Positions 23,160 to 35,248 of a DNA stretch of 64,000 nucleotides are shown piece by piece (position 1 is the first letter of the stretch; each line of letters begins with the position of its first letter). The stretch spans positions 511,631 through 575,630 of the forward strand of contig MNCI01022092.1 in NCBI GenBank assembly GCA_015680685.1, written 5' to 3'. Source of the DNA: Gnetum montanum (taxonomy: Eukaryota > Streptophyta > Gnetopsida > Gnetales > Gnetaceae). Under the pieces are notes generated by a model, which saw only the letters and a program-made list of their open reading frames with translations, ran no database searches and was not told the origin of the DNA. A program made the translations under genes and the position numbers.

Positions 23160-24411
23160 TGTTGGCGACTGTTTGGGACGCGACGGCCAACGAGTGTCCT
23201 CGAACAGGATTTAGGTGCCTGATGGTCTCTGGCAACACCAAGGCCTAGATACCTCCAAATAAACTCAGTAGTTAATGTGAGTATGTGTGTGTGCTGTTGT
23301 GGCGTGCGGTTGTGAGAAATGTAACGATTGCATTGTGTGTAAACTACCAATGACTTACTTTAAAGAGATTTAGCCAACTTTGCCAAGTACTGTGAGTTCT
23401 TGAAAATTTCCTATTTTGTTCAACTGCCTAGTCTACGCAGTCCTTATAATACCTACTTGTAACAAATAAAATTTTGCAAAAACATTTAAGCTCAACTCCG
23501 CAATCTACTCCTAATTTTCCCCAGAGAAAGAGATAGTTTCACAAGAAAACTAGAAATAGAGCAAGATTCTATGGAAATAAGTAGAAAAGAAAAGAAAGTA
23601 GATTTGTGTAGACCTCAAATATTTAAACAAGGTAAAATGACACGAGTAAAAACTTCGCAATAAAGCTATCCCAAATTCAATATCTACGAATTGTTCAAAC
23701 TTCCAAGGCTCAAATAAGCAATATCTTCAAGACAATCCTACTATGCTACCAAAAATTGCTGCGTAAACTACCACGTACGAGACTCCATTTTGGCTAGATA
23801 ATAGATGTCAATGATTGCATTCAAACATAACATTTAAAAGACTTGACAATTTCTGATTGAAAAACCACGAGAATTCACTTTAAAGATAAAAAGAAGCTAT
23901 TCCGGTCCCATCAAAATACCAAAGATTTTCTGAGCCCTCTCAACTACTGAATTGTTCAATGGCGTGACTACAAACAAAGGCTCTCTTACAACAATCCCAA
24001 TAGCAATTCCCACACGTTGCACAATAACAAAATTTACTACTAAAATGCTCTTAAGGCTTTTAAACACAAGTGCTTTTATGGCAAAATTTTAATAGAAATT
24101 TCTATCGAGCAACAAGAACAGTAAGAGCAATCTAAAAATCCCAAAATTACTTGCCAAGGATGATACTATCTAAACCACTAGCTAAGAAATTTAAACAAAA
24201 CAAAAAATAAAATACATAACTCACAGGACCATGACAAAGAGGCTGAAATCTTTACTCTAGCAAGCCATCTTACAAGAAATCTTCTTTACAAATCTTCCAA
24301 GATCCCAAGTGTGATGTGTGAGATCCAATGTGATGATATGAGACTCCAAGTGATTCCTCTCCTTTTCTCTTCCTTTCTTTCCCCCCTTTTTTCTCCTTGA
24401 CCCCTGAAGCC

Positions 24412-24421
24412 TTTTTATAGG
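24412..24421 (-). promoter_or_regulatory. TATA-like box of the solo LTR
   Basis: The minus strand reads CTATAAAAAG. Its position inside the LTR, about 1.7 kb from the presumed U3 start, fits the promoter of a long LTR. Inferred from motif only. Confidence 0.4.
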
Positions 24422-24765
24422 GTTCAAAGGTAGGTAGGGAAGTTACATATTCAAAAATATCTCATCTAACTTCTCTCCCAAGTAACTTGGCCAACCAATT
24501 AGAAGATTACTTGGCCAACAAGTTGGGAGGTTACTTGCCCAACAAGTTAGGTAATTTACAACAATTTTGGGTGGTTGCAACCACCAAAGAGAAAAAGAGG
24601 TTGAAAAATGGCCTTGGTAGTTACAATATCATAGAAAATTAAAATACAATCTCTAAAAGACATAGGAATACAAGCTATAGTTGCAACTTACTCCATACAT
24701 ATATATCCTTTTAATTTTGCTTCTTCAAAATGAGATGTCAAGTCTTCTAAGTGATGTATAAGACC

Positions 24766-25036
24766 NNNNNNNNNNNNNNNNNNNNNNNNNNNNNNNNNNN
24801 NNNNNNNNNNNNNNNNNNNNNNNNNNNNNNNNNNNNNNNNNNNNNNNNNNNNNNNNNNNNNNNNNNNNNNNNNNNNNNNNNNNNNNNNNNNNNNNNNNNN
24901 NNNNNNNNNNNNNNNNNNNNNNNNNNNNNNNNNNNNNNNNNNNNNNNNNNNNNNNNNNNNNNNNNNNNNNNNNNNNNNNNNNNNNNNNNNNNNNNNNNNN
25001 NNNNNNNNNNNNNNNNNNNNNNNNNNNNNNNNNNNN
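24766..25036. other. Assembly gap (271 N)
   Basis: A run of N. Any reading frame through it is meaningless. Confidence 1.
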
Positions 25037-26126
25037 TTCCAGGGCAACGGTCTTTGTCTTATTTTTGCCCAGAACCTACAAGAACCGACACATGTTTGAA
25101 GCAAGATTCATATGCAGCATCATCCAAAGCCACCGATTCAAACTGCCCCCGCACAATAGGGCCCTGCAAAATCGTAACTGACGATCACCGCGAGAGAATG
25201 CTTGGCAACCGCATCTGGCTTTGCTGTTGCGTGTTGGAGAAGAAGGGTTTTCTTTTCTATTTTGAAGAACAAAGCGCTTAGCATTTTGATTGCCAGAGAG
25301 TTTTTTGTTTTTCCCTCAAAACTGATTTAGGGTTTCCTGTGTTTTTTCCCTGTTTGTCTTCCTGTGTTTTTTTTTCTGTTTGCCTCTGCCATTATCACTG
25401 ATTGCCGAATTATGGGCCAATGTTTTGTGGATCTTCGTCTGGCGGATCCGCAGCCTGCATCATGAAAAAGAAAGAAAAAAAAAACGCCACGGCCTGCAAA
25501 AAAAATCGGGGTTTTAACAGGGCATAACCCCTTTCCTCCCGTATTTTGCAAATGAGGGTTCTAAATTTTTTTTTGAAGTAATATCCATGCATTTAGTAAA
25601 GATGTCCATCTGCGCCAGGGTGAACATCGCGGTGAGTGGTGTTGTGCATTTTCCTACAACGCAGTCTCCTCTACTTTCACTATTTTCCTTATCTCCACTG
25701 TTTTTCTCTTCAGCAGGTATAGTATATGGTGGATGTTGATTTTCCTTTCTTCTACATAATCTTCAAAATGACAAAGGCGTTGCTGGTTTTGTTACATTTT
25801 TGATTTTTTCTTGCAATAAGTTTCAAATATTATCTTAAGGATATATCTGGGTTTTGACAATCGGGATCTGCAACTTAATGATTTCACATGAATAACATAC
25901 TTCCTTCCTTGCCATATTACTAATTTCTGATTTTAATAAAGAGATAATTTGACACCTTTATCTTATATTCAGAAGGCTTCAACATCAAATTCTTCACCAG
26001 TGAATTACTTCCCTAAAAACACCCAACCTTCAACACTAAAGCTGAAATTTACTTGTGCATTTACAACCATAGATTCTTCCAATAAAATATTTCAACTGTT
26101 CCATGGAATGGCGAAATGTGCCAACA

Positions 26127-26131
26127 GGTAG
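26127..26131. repeat. Target site duplication (right) of solo LTR
   Basis: GGTAG is identical to 23155-23159. The gag sequence of element C resumes here. Confidence 0.75.
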
Positions 26132-28468
26132 GAATTTTACCATGCATGGATTGAGCTAGTGGTAATTGAGTTGAGGATAGAGGTACATGTGTAGAATAAT
26201 GAGGAGGGTATAATGGAAATGGGGATTTCCCTTTTAGAGATTGAGCTTTGTAATACTTAGTAGAGTAGTAGTGGTGTTGGAAAGATGCATGAGTAAAAGA
26301 GTCATGCAGAGAAATTAGCTACTGAACATAGTATCCATATGGATTTGGCTACTAGTAAGGATACTACTACCTTGGTGGTGACATCCCCACGATTGTGGAT
26401 GCTACTATTGCTAGTGTTGCTCATGAGGTTGAGGTGGAGCTCCATCAAGATAGTAGACTTGTTGTTGATGGAACTACCTATAGTTACCTTAAGGATAAGG
26501 TAACTTCCTAGGTGCTTGCCTTTTCACCAATCTACAATTCAGTGCATACACCCTAGACTTCTGCAAGTGTGATACAATAGGGCAACATCCCTTAGGATCC
26601 TCGTATTGGTAGATGTCACATCCACCATCATCATTTGTTTTAAACTCCACAACCTCTTCAATGGTAGCAGTAGTGTCCTTACCCCTTTGATGGGCATGTT
26701 CAACTTCCTTCATTCTCCTTTAGTCATGACCACTACCTTGCTCTTTGGACTCTTCAGTAATTATAAGAGTATTTAGGAACTTCTTGTCGAAATAATACCA
26801 CATTTTATCTACCTTGGCTGATATTTTGGAAATAGATTTTTTTATTGGAAAGGTCTTATGTTGCACCACTTTATCAACTGGTGGCTCCTCCCCATTGTCA
26901 CAAAATTAGGCCTCCCTTTTGTGGATGGAAGGATCCTGGTTGTACTCCTTTGCACTTTCTCTTTTTCTCAACTCATCTTCTTCTTTGGCCACCTACTCAA
27001 TTAGTCTTTGTATCTAATGTACTCTTAATTTTAAAAGTCTTCCTTAGGCATAGATTCCAAGATTTCTTCTCATTTTTGTTTTGAGTCCATCTATGATATG
27101 ATGGAGCTGCTCCCTTTGAGAAAAGCCATGTCCTTGGCATTTGTACAACAAAGAGTAATATATGCTCATGGTCACATCCAAAGATTCATGTGTTTCCTAT
27201 CTCCACCCTTGGATCTACTTCTTAGATTAGACACTCAGGAGTACGTTTGATACTTGTCAGTAAAGAGCTCAAGCATTGTACTCCATCGTCTGATTGATTC
27301 TAGTTCTAAGAAGCAGTACTAGCTTTTAGCATCCTTGATGAGTATCCTAGGGAACAACTTTAGCTTTCCATTCGTTTTCAATGTTCTACAAGGCACGGAC
27401 ATCATGAAAGGCTTGGAGATGATTTTGTGGATCTAGATTATATTCCCCTTTGAACTTGGGGATATTGTTCATGTTCAACCATTTGATTGTGCCATCTTTC
27501 ACATGCCTTGTTGGAATTTTCATGGCCGTTGCAATGTTCAACATGTTTCTTACTACAAGTAAAGGCTCATCATATTCATAGCTACTATGATGGCCATGAT
27601 GGCCTTTGTTGTCCCTTCTTTTGTGATGGTGGGCCTTCCTTGATTGCCCATGCTCCTAGTCTCTACTATTCTAATGGACCCTGCAATCATCTCTGTCCCA
27701 TGGGTCACCTCCATCATGGTCTCGTCCTCTATTGCATTAGTTGGAGTTGGAGGAGGAATAAGATGAGGATGATGAAGGTGAAGAGGAAGAAGTACTAGCA
27801 CTAGAATGGTTCTTACTACTCTTTCTTCATTGGTTACAACCATGATCACCATGTTTATCTTTGTCATAGTGTTTGTCCTAGTTCTTGCCTTGACTTCCTT
27901 CTTTGAAGCCCCCATGGTGATGGAACCCATTCTTCCCCAAACCAAGATTTTTTATAGTGGACTATAAATTTTTGTTGAGGCCCCTTTCATCAAAGAAGAG
28001 GGGAGGAGAGTTATTGTATTAAGAACTCCTAGAGAAGGGATCCTTTCCTTCTTTTTGGACTAGTAGGAATAAGAGGTTTGTGAACTGTTTTCCCTTTAAT
28101 GCCTCGTAGTGAGCCTTTTGCTACAAATATTTCTTCCCTTGTACATCAATGGGATGATTATCCCAATATTCATGGTCCATCACAATGTTTTTAGCATTGA
28201 GCCCTGTGATGCCCAATTTCATGAGAGTGTGGAGTAGCATCATAGGAACTGATTGACTAGGTGGTAACATGACATTGCCTTCCATGTCCCTCCACCACGT
28301 TTGTTCATCCTAGTGCAAGATGAAGGTGAATTTTGGAACATACTCATCTAGATGAGTATAAACCACTTTTCATTATTGGGTCATAGGTGGTTTTAACCCT
28401 TCATGCCTTTGTTGATTGGAACTACCTTCATATGGCAGTGGAGAATCTTCACTGTGAGAAGGAGCCAC
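26132..28468 (-). pseudogene. gag: gag of element C
   Basis: The minus strand matches gag of element D along its length. The start position corresponds to GTG at 28466-28468, where the D copy has ATG, so the start codon is probably mutated. Domain order: N-terminal family domain with WRDMEGNV (near 28285); a linker with a run of Ser and His-rich repeats (about 27960-27570); the retrotransposon gag core (IPKFKGEYNLDPQNHLQAFHD, near 27440, to 26950); a coiled segment; and a weak knuckle remnant (CDIYQYEDPKGCC, near 26590). The tail is Tyr/Pro/Gln-rich. Many stops are present. The C-terminal end lies beyond the solo LTR at 22901-23154. Confidence 0.75.
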
Positions 28469-28594
28469 ACTAGATTAGAAGAAAAAAAATGTGCTTTTTA
28501 TTATTATTATTATTCTTATTTATGTTGACCTTAGGATTTGTTACAATGTTGTTATATAATTTCATGAACTCCTAGGTAGTGCACGTAGCTAACT

Positions 28595-28617
28595 AAAGTC
28601 CTTAACAACAGTGCTAA
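28595..28617 (-). promoter_or_regulatory. Decayed tRNA-Asp-type primer binding site of element C
   Basis: The minus strand reads TTAGCACTGTTGTTAAGGA directly after the LTR. It differs from TGGCGCCGTTGCCGGGGA mostly by G-to-A and C-to-T changes. Confidence 0.5.
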
Positions 28618-29425
28618 TGATGAGTAACGAGCAATCCCTACGCCTGACCATACAAATCACTAGCATTCACTAAGAAATCTAGTTGAATTCCATAGACTTT
28701 AGTTCTCTAAGTACACTTAATCTATGTAGTGAATCTAATGTACATGATCATTGTCTTCTTAGTTTCACTTGTGAATTGCAAAGGTATGGTTAAGTGTAAC
28801 TGAGGCATATGATTTTTATCGTTTTTATGTTTTTTTTTGTTTAATTCACCTATGTGCTGAAAATAAGTAATTAACTATTTATTTAATTTAATAGGTAACT
28901 AATGCTTCACTAATCCTAACATAAGCATCCATTCCCACTTTCCGTACACATCTTGAACACGTTGCAACGTTCCTGGGTTACCAAGCATAAATGCTACTAG
29001 GATTACCAAGCATTAACATGTGCTAGAAGTGGTTGTACTTATGTTTGTTAATTAATTTATATTAATTAATTAATTGAATACATTAAGGTAAAATGTATAA
29101 ATAATAAATTCATTAAGTCAACATTAAGCTATTCACACTGAAGTGCTTAGTTACATCAGTGCTCGAATAAAGATCCTTACACCTCTCATTCCTACTATAA
29201 GTACTTTAAAAATATTCTAACTCTGGGAAGATAAAAATGCAAGAGTTTAGCTAACAACTAATGATTGAATGTCATAAATGTGGTTGGTAAGCAAGTATTT
29301 ATAGGCAAGGCAAGACATTGCATCAACATGTACACATCAACGTAACAAGCCATGCATTGATGTGATTGCATTGATGGGATCACATCGACGAGATCCCATT
29401 GATGCAAGCAAATGATGACTCATTA
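28618..29425 (-). repeat. 5' LTR of element C
   Basis: About 808 bp, plus-strand form TGATGAGTAACG...ACTCATTA, with the final CA decayed to TA. A TATA box (TATAAATA on the minus strand) lies at 29296-29303. Near its right end it has repeats of a CATTGATG/CATCGACG motif instead of the GATATC motif of element A. It is followed by the primer site and gag of element C. Confidence 0.75.
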
Positions 29426-30040
29426 ATATCCTTATGATCATCTAATAATTTTTGTGACTTTCTTCTAAGGATTGTGTCAATGCTACTAAAAATTTTACTT
29501 TCAACAATTTAAAAAATAAGTTGAATATTTTATAATTCAATTTAATAAGAAATATTAAATTAACTAGAATTAAAATTCACTTTTTACTTTTGAGTAATAA
29601 AATTCAAAGTTTTCTTAACCATTTCAAAATTTTCAATTTCAACAATCAAACAAGATTGAGAAATATAATAGTCATGCAAAAAAATAAGTACTTAGCATTC
29701 AAGAATAACTTTAATATTTGGTATAAAACCTTTAGTCTAGTGAATCAAGCTAGAAAGATATATCAAGTAGTGGTATTTTTTATAGAGATTCAAATAAATC
29801 ATTATGTAAAATAAAATGAAAAGCTTTAACATCATTTACATTCTCTTCATAGTCTCAAAAACATTGGTATTCTCCATATTCAAATTATTCTTTGTCAAAA
29901 AATTCTCTGCCAGAATATCTTCTTTAGGAATCCTCAAGATTGACAAAACTTCAAATACTCTGCTTACAAAATGACTTTCAAACCTCTACTTATCCCAACT
30001 GTAGCATAGTAACTATCTTAGAAAGGTGTTATGAAATTTC
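29426..30040. other. AT-rich intergenic stretch
   Basis: No coding capacity, LTR or repeat is recognised apart from poly-A/T-rich tracts. A 74-codon open frame at 29590-29814 has no recognisable features and is probably chance. Confidence 0.5.
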
Positions 30041-30200
30041 TAATTATTTAAGAAAGGCTATCCTAATTCGTCGTTTGAAATGATGGTACGGTGTTTATTT
30101 CTCAAGTCGTAAGACTTGTATTTGAGCCTGGATGGAGCCACTTAAAAGAGATTAGGCTTTCGTTCATCCATTGACCCCCCCAACCCCCACATTGGTAAGA
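30040..30200 (+). repeat. tRNA/SINE-like repeat, copy 1
   Basis: It contains 'gatggtacggtgtttatttc' followed by 'tcaagtcgtaagacttg' and 'tatttgagcctgg'. This layout recalls a tRNA A box and B box (GGTTCGAxxCC-like) as found in tRNA-derived SINEs. The same string with changes recurs at 32110-32290. No poly-A tail or target duplication is obvious; a cytosine run follows near 30174. Strand is guessed from the A-to-B box order. Confidence 0.4.
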
Positions 30201-32110
30201 TATGTATTGAACTTTTAGGTGATGATGCTTAGGAAAGAGTATCCCAATCCAAAATAAGAAAGTGCAAAGGTAAAAGATATTTCCTATACATTTATTGTTG
30301 GATCTTTAATGTATGTTATGATATGTACTTGTCCAAATAGAGTATATGCAGTATGTATTACTAGTATATACATGACCAATTATTGTTGAAACCATTGACT
30401 TGATATGAAGTTGATTCTTAGATACTTAAAAGGACACATTTTAGTTATTTATATTTTGGAAATAATAATTCAAATATTTTGGCTACATGGATGTAAATGA
30501 TGTAGCTAATTTAGATAATATATATTTAACTATAAATTTGGCTTTTTTTAGGAAGGGTTATAACCTAGATGTCAAAAATTCAAGTTTTAGTAACTTTATT
30601 GATTATGGATAGAAGCAAGTTTAGAGATGATATGGTTGTAGATTTTATAATTTCATAGTATATTAATATTCAAAATGCATTAGTTGTTAGAAAATTATTG
30701 GTAAGGGTGAAATTTAAATTAGTAGAGAATACAAAAACAAAAAAAAAACACTAAAAGTAAAAACACATACAATATTTTATGGAAAACCTTAGTTTGGGAA
30801 ATAATGGAAATCCATGTAAATCTCTTTAATTTTCAAAACAACCTAAGAACACAAACCTTTCTTGATATATTATTGCTATAGTTCTTAAACTTTTCTCTCA
30901 CCATTTGTTTTTCATACCTACTCCCTTACTTATGTTCTTTCCAAAACTCTGACATTAGTTTATAAGACAAAAACAATAATTTTCTAGTTACTTATATACA
31001 ACTTTTGAAAATGTTTAATTTTTATTAACTATAATTCTTTATACAGTTAGAAAAAAAATAGATTAAAAAATTGAAATTCATAGATGTAAAGTCACAAAAA
31101 TAAAGAGTGGGAGAGATAAAAACAAGAAAAAGATTTATAATAAAATCAAATAAAATTAATTACATATCAAAAGCCATTACAATAAAAGATAATAAAAAAA
31201 GAGAGTGATTCACACGTTTTTGCAAATTAACCAAGTAATGAGGCAATCCATTTCCATTAATCATGATCACAATAAATATATATAGGTGCTTGCACACCCA
31301 CTAAGCTAGTTTTGAATTTTTCACTATATGAATCCATATTTTCTATGTCTTTTATATCATCATTTCACATCTAATTTAGGTCAAGATCCTTTCTTGATCT
31401 ATCCAAATTGACCTTCAATTTTCTTCATGCATATTTGCCACCTTAAATGAACATGAAACTTCCACAAGTTCAAATTATTACTTAGTGCTTAGGATACTAC
31501 ATTGTTATAACCGAATGAGAGATTTTGCTAGAGATATAGAACAAAAAGAACTGTTAGGGTTGAGGAGGAGGGGGAAGCCATTGTAGCATGAAGCTCTAAA
31601 TGAAAAATACATAACTTAGAAATCATAATCCCCAAGATAAGCTTAGATTCCATTCCAATGTGTTATTTTCACATTCCATTTCATTCCAAGGTAGTAGCCC
31701 ACATGTGATGTTGTTGTGCAAATCATCAACCATTCAAGAAATATTCTGGTCTAATACTTGTTCAAATCATCAACAACGTTAAGGCTTAGTATTAAAATAA
31801 AATTTTGATTATGTATTGCTATTACAAAAGAATAATAGCATAATTTCACCCATGACTATAACTTTGATCTCTTTACCCTTCTCTTCAACAAACCTTATTT
31901 TAATTTTGGGTCATTTTCACTTCAATATCACCAATTGAGTAGTGACACCTCCAAGAATATGTGGTATGTAGACCTAGTTTACAAAACCATTATAAAAAAA
32001 GGTTAAATTATCCTAAATTTTTTTAAAATGTATGATTTAACTATATAGATAAAGTACATTTAATAATTTTTTTACTTCATTATTTTTATATGTAAGAATA
32101 ACAAATTAGG
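30200..32110. other. AT-rich intergenic stretch
   Basis: No supported gene. The part around 30715-30850 ('acatacaatattttatggaaaacc') resembles a phrase common in plant copia-type LTRs, but no element can be delimited. Otherwise nothing is recognised. Confidence 0.4.
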
Positions 32111-32290
32111 GACCATCACTTAGGCTTGAGTTTGGGCATAGCAAATTGAGTGATGGTAAGGTGCTTGTTTTTCAAGTTGTAAGACTTAGGCTTGAGTTTG
32201 GGCATAGCAAATTAAAAGAGGTTAAGCTTATGCTCTACCGCTCCTCCTAGGACTTTCTCTTAGTGAGATGAGCATTGTGCCTCTAGGTGT
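32110..32290 (+). repeat. tRNA/SINE-like repeat, copy 2, with internal duplication
   Basis: It shares 'gatggtaaggtgcttgtttt', 'tcaagttgtaagactt' and 'gcttgagtttgggc' with copy 1 at 30040. The 30-bp string starting ACTTAGGCTTGAG occurs twice, at 32118-32147 and 32184-32213 (period 66 bp), so part of the unit is duplicated in tandem. Confidence 0.45.
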
Positions 32291-33592
32291 TGATCTTATC
32301 GAAGAACAATAGATTATTTAATAAAATTTATAATCATCCTATATCTTGATTAATTGAAATTGTGGTCATTATACAAATCTAAAGTGAGATTTTGGTCATT
32401 CTGTGAATCCTACCACCTTACATTTTAATGTGAGAGAAATTATTTCTTCAATGTATATAAAACTTGTCATTCCTTTATAAAGGGAATTGTTGCTAGAACC
32501 ATATGGTACAACACTATAACTCCAATTGAACTTTTTGGGTCACTAAGGTATTAATGGGATCACCCTAAAACATATAGTGAAATTAGAGCTTCATAACTTA
32601 ACATTGCCCATTGAAATTAAACCTATAACTTAATGTTCAAACTTAAGAGTCTAGCTAATAGGCTAGCACCTTGATATTTTCATAAGTAAGAAAAAGCTTT
32701 TATTTTTTCCATGTTTCATTAATAACCTTTAGTTAATCACTAGTGTTACCTATGTTATGTTGGCTAGAAACATTAGTTTTGAACATGTTCATGAAATTAG
32801 AACACAATTTGCAAGACCTCTATCTACTTCTCCTCATCTTTGTGTTTTGTACTTTGGTGCTTGTACTACTAGATATTTTAAAATAAATGTAAATATCAAA
32901 CATTAACCATATAAATAAAAAGTTGAAAAATGCTCAATAGATTGGTGGACATTTATATTTGATAAATAAAAAAGATAAAGCCATGTAAAAACCATTACAA
33001 AAATCTCTATTAAATATCCCTTGAGGAGATTAAGGACCTATGGGAACAAGATTCATATTACACAAAAAAGAAAGAAAGCGTACAAAGAAAATAGGTTTTC
33101 ATTAAAATCAAAAAGATGCTTGTTCAAACTTTACAAATCCTTTGTGAGTAATTTAAACATGTAATTTTTTACCTCTTCAATTTAGCCAATGATGGATAGT
33201 GCCTTAATGATGAATAACAAAAAGTTACATCCACTCACTACATTCATGCAACCCTTCCCACATTAACATAGATATGTTGACTCATCATTTATATTCAGAT
33301 ATAAATGTGTATGCATCAGCTACATTTATGGAATTATTTAGTTGATAATTAGCAAAACTCTATTAGTTTGTTTGCATGAATTTTGTACTAATTATCATGT
33401 ACATGCAATATAAAATTAAGTCTATTGTTCAAAGTCTTATTCAAGTTGATGAAATTGGATGCTTCATGAATAGAAATAACATCAAAATTGATTTTCTTCC
33501 ATTACAACATTTTGAGTTAGCTTAGCTTTACTTTCAATGCATTTTATCTTCATGCAATTTATCAATGTTGTTTAGCATAATGTTTACCATGT
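32291..33592. other. AT-rich intergenic stretch
   Basis: I see no gene, LTR or structured repeat here. Confidence 0.5.
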
Positions 33593-34454
33593 TGATGAGC
33601 AGCAAGCATACGCTGTGCCCAACCATATGAATCACTAGTGTTCATTTAGTGATCTAGTTGAATTCCAAGGAATTTAGGTTTCTAAGTATACTAACTATAG
33701 GAGGTGAATTTAATCATGTTAATCATTGTCTTCACACTCATACTTGTGATGTGTAAGTGTATGGTTAAGTATAATTGAAGCATATGATTTTTATCGTTTA
33801 TGAATTAAGTCTTTAAAGAATAAAGAATAAAGTAATTTTAATGTTTAACTAACTAATTGATCTAAGAATTAACTAATGTCTAACTGTTCCTAACATAAAA
33901 ATCTATTCCCACTTGTTGTGCTCATCCTAAACACGTTTAACGCTACTGGGTTACCAAACGTTAAGCATTACTGGGATTACCAGGCATTACACGTATGCTT
34001 GAAGTGATCATACTTATGTTTGCTATTTAATTCCTATTAATTACTTAATTACTTAAACATTAAAGAAAATTTCTTAAAATATTAAATGCATAAAGAAAAC
34101 AAGTAGTCTAGTCTAAGTGTTGCAAGGTTTGATTAGAAAGCTCATATTTATTATTGCACACATTGTAGTGTTTAGGTACAATAGTGCTTGAATAAAGATT
34201 TGTATACTCTTTGACTCCTATTATGAGTAACTGGAAAAATATTCTAACTATTGGGAGGAAAAACTACAAGAACTTCATTACAACTATGAGACTTCAAGCC
34301 ATAAATGTGGTAGAAGGTACACATTTATAGGCAAAAATAGGATGCTTGGTCAATGAGTACATGTCAATGGTTGAAACCCTACATCAATAGGATCATGTCA
34401 ACAAGATCCTATCAATGAGGTCACATTGACACAGCCAAACCATACGACTCATCA
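33593..34454 (-). repeat. LTR of the gypsy family (minus orientation)
   Basis: 862 bp, TGATGAGCAGC...GACTCATCA on the plus strand. The polypurine tract (TTGAGGGGGTA on the minus strand) and the family's post-aORF segment adjoin on the right (34455-34640), so this is a 3' LTR. The left flank has no primer site. The right-end repeat motif is GTCAATG-like. Confidence 0.75.
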
Positions 34455-34640
34455 TACCCCCTCAACTAAGTGAAAACTCATCTTTGAGTTCTTTACAAAT
34501 TTGGGAAGTTATGGGATTATTGACACACAAAACAAACATACAAACAACACAACAAAAACTAAGTACCCCAAGTGTATGATTTTATAATGATTACAAAAAT
34601 TTGGTGTTCATGATAAAAAAATTGGACACTAGGACAAAAG
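34455..34640 (-). other. Post-aORF segment and polypurine tract beside the LTR at 33593
   Basis: It matches 37652-37830 and 51138-51340 (shared 'aaatttggtgttcatgacaaaaaaattgga'-like context). Homology then breaks and the next sequence belongs to the same family in the opposite orientation. Confidence 0.55.
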
Positions 34641-35076
34641 TAACAAACATATGGTAACATGGTAACATATGTAATGCTTGGTAATCCTAGTAACACTTAA
34701 CATTAGGTAACATAGTAGCATTAAACATGTTTAGAATGTGTAAGACAAGTGGAAATAGATGCTTATGGTAGGAATAGTTAGACATTGGTTAATTCTTCAA
34801 TGAATTAGTTAGTTAAACATTAAAATTACTTTATTATTTATTGCTTAGCAACTTAAGTCATAAAGGATAAAATGATAAAAATCATCTACCTTAGTTACAC
34901 TTAACCATACCCTTATACTTCACAAGTATGAACAAGAAGACAATGATTACTATAATTAGATTCACCTCCTAGAGTTAGAGTACTTAGAAACCTAAAGTCC
35001 TTGGAATTAGACCAAATCACTGAGTGAATGCTAGTGATTCATCTGGTTGGGCATAGGATATACTTGCTACTGATCA
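34640..35076 (+). repeat. Truncated LTR in inverted orientation
   Basis: This reads as the reverse complement of the second half of the family LTR, for example 'gtaatgcttggtaatcctag', mirrored in the minus-strand LTRs. It ends CTACTGATCA and is followed by a primer binding site on the plus strand. Confidence 0.7.
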
Positions 35077-35096
35077 TTAGCACCGTCGTTGGGGGC
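35077..35096 (+). promoter_or_regulatory. tRNA-Asp-type primer binding site (plus strand)
   Basis: TTAGCACCGTCGTTGGGGGC directly follows the LTR end and resembles TGGCGCCGTTGCCGGGGA. Confidence 0.6.
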
Positions 35097-35248
35097 TTTA
35101 GTTAGTTTTGTGTGCTTCTAGGACTCAGTGAAAATCATTTATATCATTAAGTTGAACCTTAAAGTCATAATTATTCTAAAATTCACAATTATTCTAATAC
35201 TAACAACAATTGTAAAAAAGCATACTATGAATTTTCTTCTACTTCAAG

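Larger units (their letters stand above)
23160..26126 (-). mobile_element. Long solo LTR inserted in gag of element C
   Basis: The insertion starts TGTTGGC and ends GCCAACA, a perfect 7-bp terminal inverted repeat with TG...CA ends. It is flanked by the identical 5-mer GGTAG (23155-23159 and 26127-26131), and gag of element C continues on both sides. The left-end sequence is not repeated near the right end, so it reads as one LTR left by LTR-LTR recombination, about 3 kb including a 271-bp N gap. A TATA-like TATAAAAAGG on the minus strand near 24412-24419 suggests minus orientation. Parts, notably 25037-25720, are less CpG-depleted than their surroundings, which fits a younger insertion. The right part includes splice-like signals (see findings), so captured host sequence cannot be excluded. 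Confidence 0.7.
9140..29425 (-). mobile_element. Element C: gypsy (Athila/Tat-like), broken by nested insertions
   Basis: Ordered parts on the minus strand: LTR 28618-29425, primer site, gag, protease, partial RT, partial integrase, and aORF down to 9140. Interruptions are the solo LTR (23160-26126), element A (10905-19470), and probably element B from about 9140 leftward. The 3' LTR is not in the window; if element B inserted here, it should lie beyond the left edge. Internal losses are the RT palm with RNase H (replaced at 21262-21589) and the integrase end with spacer (at 20530). Confidence 0.65.

Noticed and set aside
24688-25281. Long open frames on both strands across 24766-25036
   Set aside because: They consist mainly of the N gap and carry no information.
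27487-27945. Overlapping open frames on both strands, rich in Met, Thr and Ile on the minus strand
   Set aside because: They are alternate frames of the Ser/His-rich gag linker of element C. The same shadow frames recur at 58521-58892 and 35780-36169.
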